The translations under genes were made by a program, and so were the position numbers. A model generated the notes under the pieces. It saw only the letters and a list, made by a program, of their open reading frames with translations, searched no databases and was not told the origin of the DNA. A stretch of DNA of 64,000 nt, taken from the NCBI GenBank assembly GCA_951799445.1, contig OX637292.1, positions 16,309,296-16,373,295 on the forward strand. Reading direction: 5' to 3'. This document shows positions 62,671 to 64,000 of the stretch, piece by piece; positions within the stretch are counted from its first letter, which is position 1, and each line of letters starts with the position of its first letter. The stretch is from Pseudisothecium myosuroides (Eukaryota > Streptophyta > Bryopsida > Hypnales > Lembophyllaceae).

Positions 62671-63285
62671 TTGATGCAATGAATATAACTCAAAATGGCT
62701 TTACTTTACTTGCTATTATGGTTTGTCATGGACTTGTTGTCTCTTGCCTTGGTTCGTTTTGATATTAAAATGATGTTTCTAAAAATGTTTTTGAAAATGT
62801 AAAAATCTTTGCCGAGGACATGGTCCATTGGTTTGGTATACTTTTTCCTTTATCAATGGAATTTGTCCATGATGTGTTTCAAGAAGAAGAAAAAAAATGT
62901 AACTCAAATTGATAATTCAATATTGGTCCCAGCTGAGAGCAATGGTTTGTCAACCACATTATAAGTTAAGTTACTGTACTTGGGTGATGGGTCAATTTGA
63001 GGCTTTCACAGCATCCACTTATTTATGGCTATGGAAGATGGTTGATTTCACCCAAGTTCTACTTCACAACTCACAACTCACAACGTGGCCATGACTGGCA
63101 TGCCTCAGAATCATCAGTGAGCGATAACAGTAGAAATTGCATGTCACTGCTATTCAATTGAAAGCAACTTGATGCGACTTAAAGCTCAACAACATCTCTA
63201 ATAAGAAGTATGAATAGTGTTGTTTACAAGGAACCCTCTCCAGTCATGATCCATCCATGTGAGTGTTCCGTGTGGTTCCAGGCTC
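62671..63285. other. spacer without recognised features
   Basis: A 61-codon frame at 62909-63094 has no domain. Nothing else is supported. Confidence 0.4.
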
Positions 63286-63289
63286 TTAA

Positions 63290-64000
63290 CCCCTAAAGGA
63301 CCAAGGCATTTTCTGGCTCCAAAATCACTGAAAACTTCCATTTCTGCTGCGATCACTATCTAAATCAAAATTTATTTTTTTATTTTAGAATCTAACCGTA
63401 GGATCTTATGCTTCACTTGTCTCAGATCATGTGGTAAAATTTTAAGAAATTTGACCGTTCCGATTGGAGGATATTAGCATTCAAAGTTGGAAAAAAAGGT
63501 TTTTTGAACTGTTTCCTGCAATTTCAGATGACTTTGACGGCCATTTGTGGATTTTTTTTTGCACTACACAACTTAAAGTTGTAATTTTTTATGTTGAACA
63601 TTTGAGTTGAGAGTCGGGGAAAACAATTTCAGAATGTCAAACCTTGATTTTCACATATAAAAAAATTGTTAAATAGAAGTAGGTTCAAAATTGAACGAAA
63701 CACTAAATTGTTAATAGCTCTTAGGTGGAATTAAAACAACATAATCCCAATGGTGGGATTGTTCTTGCAAACAAACTTGACCTTGTCAAAAAAAAATTGA
63801 AAAAAATTGAAAATTGCATTCAAAAATGAATTCTATAAGTGCTTCTTTTTAAAGATGCTTAAATTGCCCAAAAAACAAGATTGTCCGTAACTTTCTCATT
63901 TTGAGTCCAAATAGAATGAATCAAAGCTTCAAATGTAGACATAAACATGATCTTTGAGAAAAACAAATTTTAAAAAAATAAATTATTTTTCTGTTTTTTT
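63290..64000 (-). mobile_element. TTAA-type CCCC...GGGG element, copy I, inverted, cut by window end
   Basis: TTAA (63286-63289), then CCCCTAAAGGACCAAGGCAT, which corresponds to the 3' end of copy A. The interior matches A-C in reverse (for example 'gtaggatcttatg', 'aatcccaatggtg', 'aacaagattgtccgtaactttctcat'). The distal end lies beyond the window. Confidence 0.8.

Overview
The window looks like nuclear DNA of a land plant. It carries a meiotic MutS homologue (MSH5) split into about 35 small exons, an NRT1/PTR-family (NPF) transporter with four exons, a legume-lectin receptor-kinase relic, a Ty1/copia pol remnant and many small inverted-repeat elements of plant type (Stowaway-like, Emigrant-like). 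The genes have short introns, while the intergenic DNA is visibly AT-rich and full of decayed non-autonomous elements. The sequence alone does not fix the species. I see no operons, CRISPR array, plasmid or phage genes, and no convincing rRNA or tRNA.

Layout. 1-1165: minus-strand copia reverse-transcriptase relic with two nonsense codons, running off the left edge. 1.2-29 kb: gene-poor repeat desert. Its dominant component is a family with ends TTAACCCCTAAAGGACC...GGTCCTTTAGGGGTTAA. Each element starts CCC(C) and ends (G)GGG, and well-preserved copies are flanked on both sides by TTAA, the signature of piggyBac-type transposition. Interspersed are MITEs ending AAGGTAGG, MITEs ending CATTAGAAGAGATTTGAGG, a G-tract-ended element, large foldback elements and AT-rich filler. 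29.2-42.5 kb: the gene island. MSH5 lies on the plus strand (30188-39769, spliced model 828 aa). It converges tail to tail, about 500 bp apart, with an intact NPF4-like transporter on the minus strand (42431-40270, 592 aa). 42.5-54 kb: more repeats, with a partial genomic copy of the MSH5 3' exons at about 51.6-52.2 kb and several hairpin MITEs. 54.3-57.0 kb: minus-strand L-type lectin receptor-kinase pseudogene with at least three reading-frame lesions and a MITE inside its kinase intron. 57-64 kb: repeats, including a 333-bp tandem duplication, an Emigrant/pogo-like MITE and two more TTAA elements, the last cut by the window end.

The two intact genes have no obvious functional link: MSH5 acts in meiotic crossover formation and NPF proteins are plasma-membrane transporters. 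The most unusual signal is the TTAA-flanked CCC...GGG repeat family, at about eleven loci with several internal subfamilies and no transposase in the window. The next most interesting are the MSH5 exon duplication and the TIR-element insertion in MSH5 intron 20, next to a stop-bearing exon remnant.
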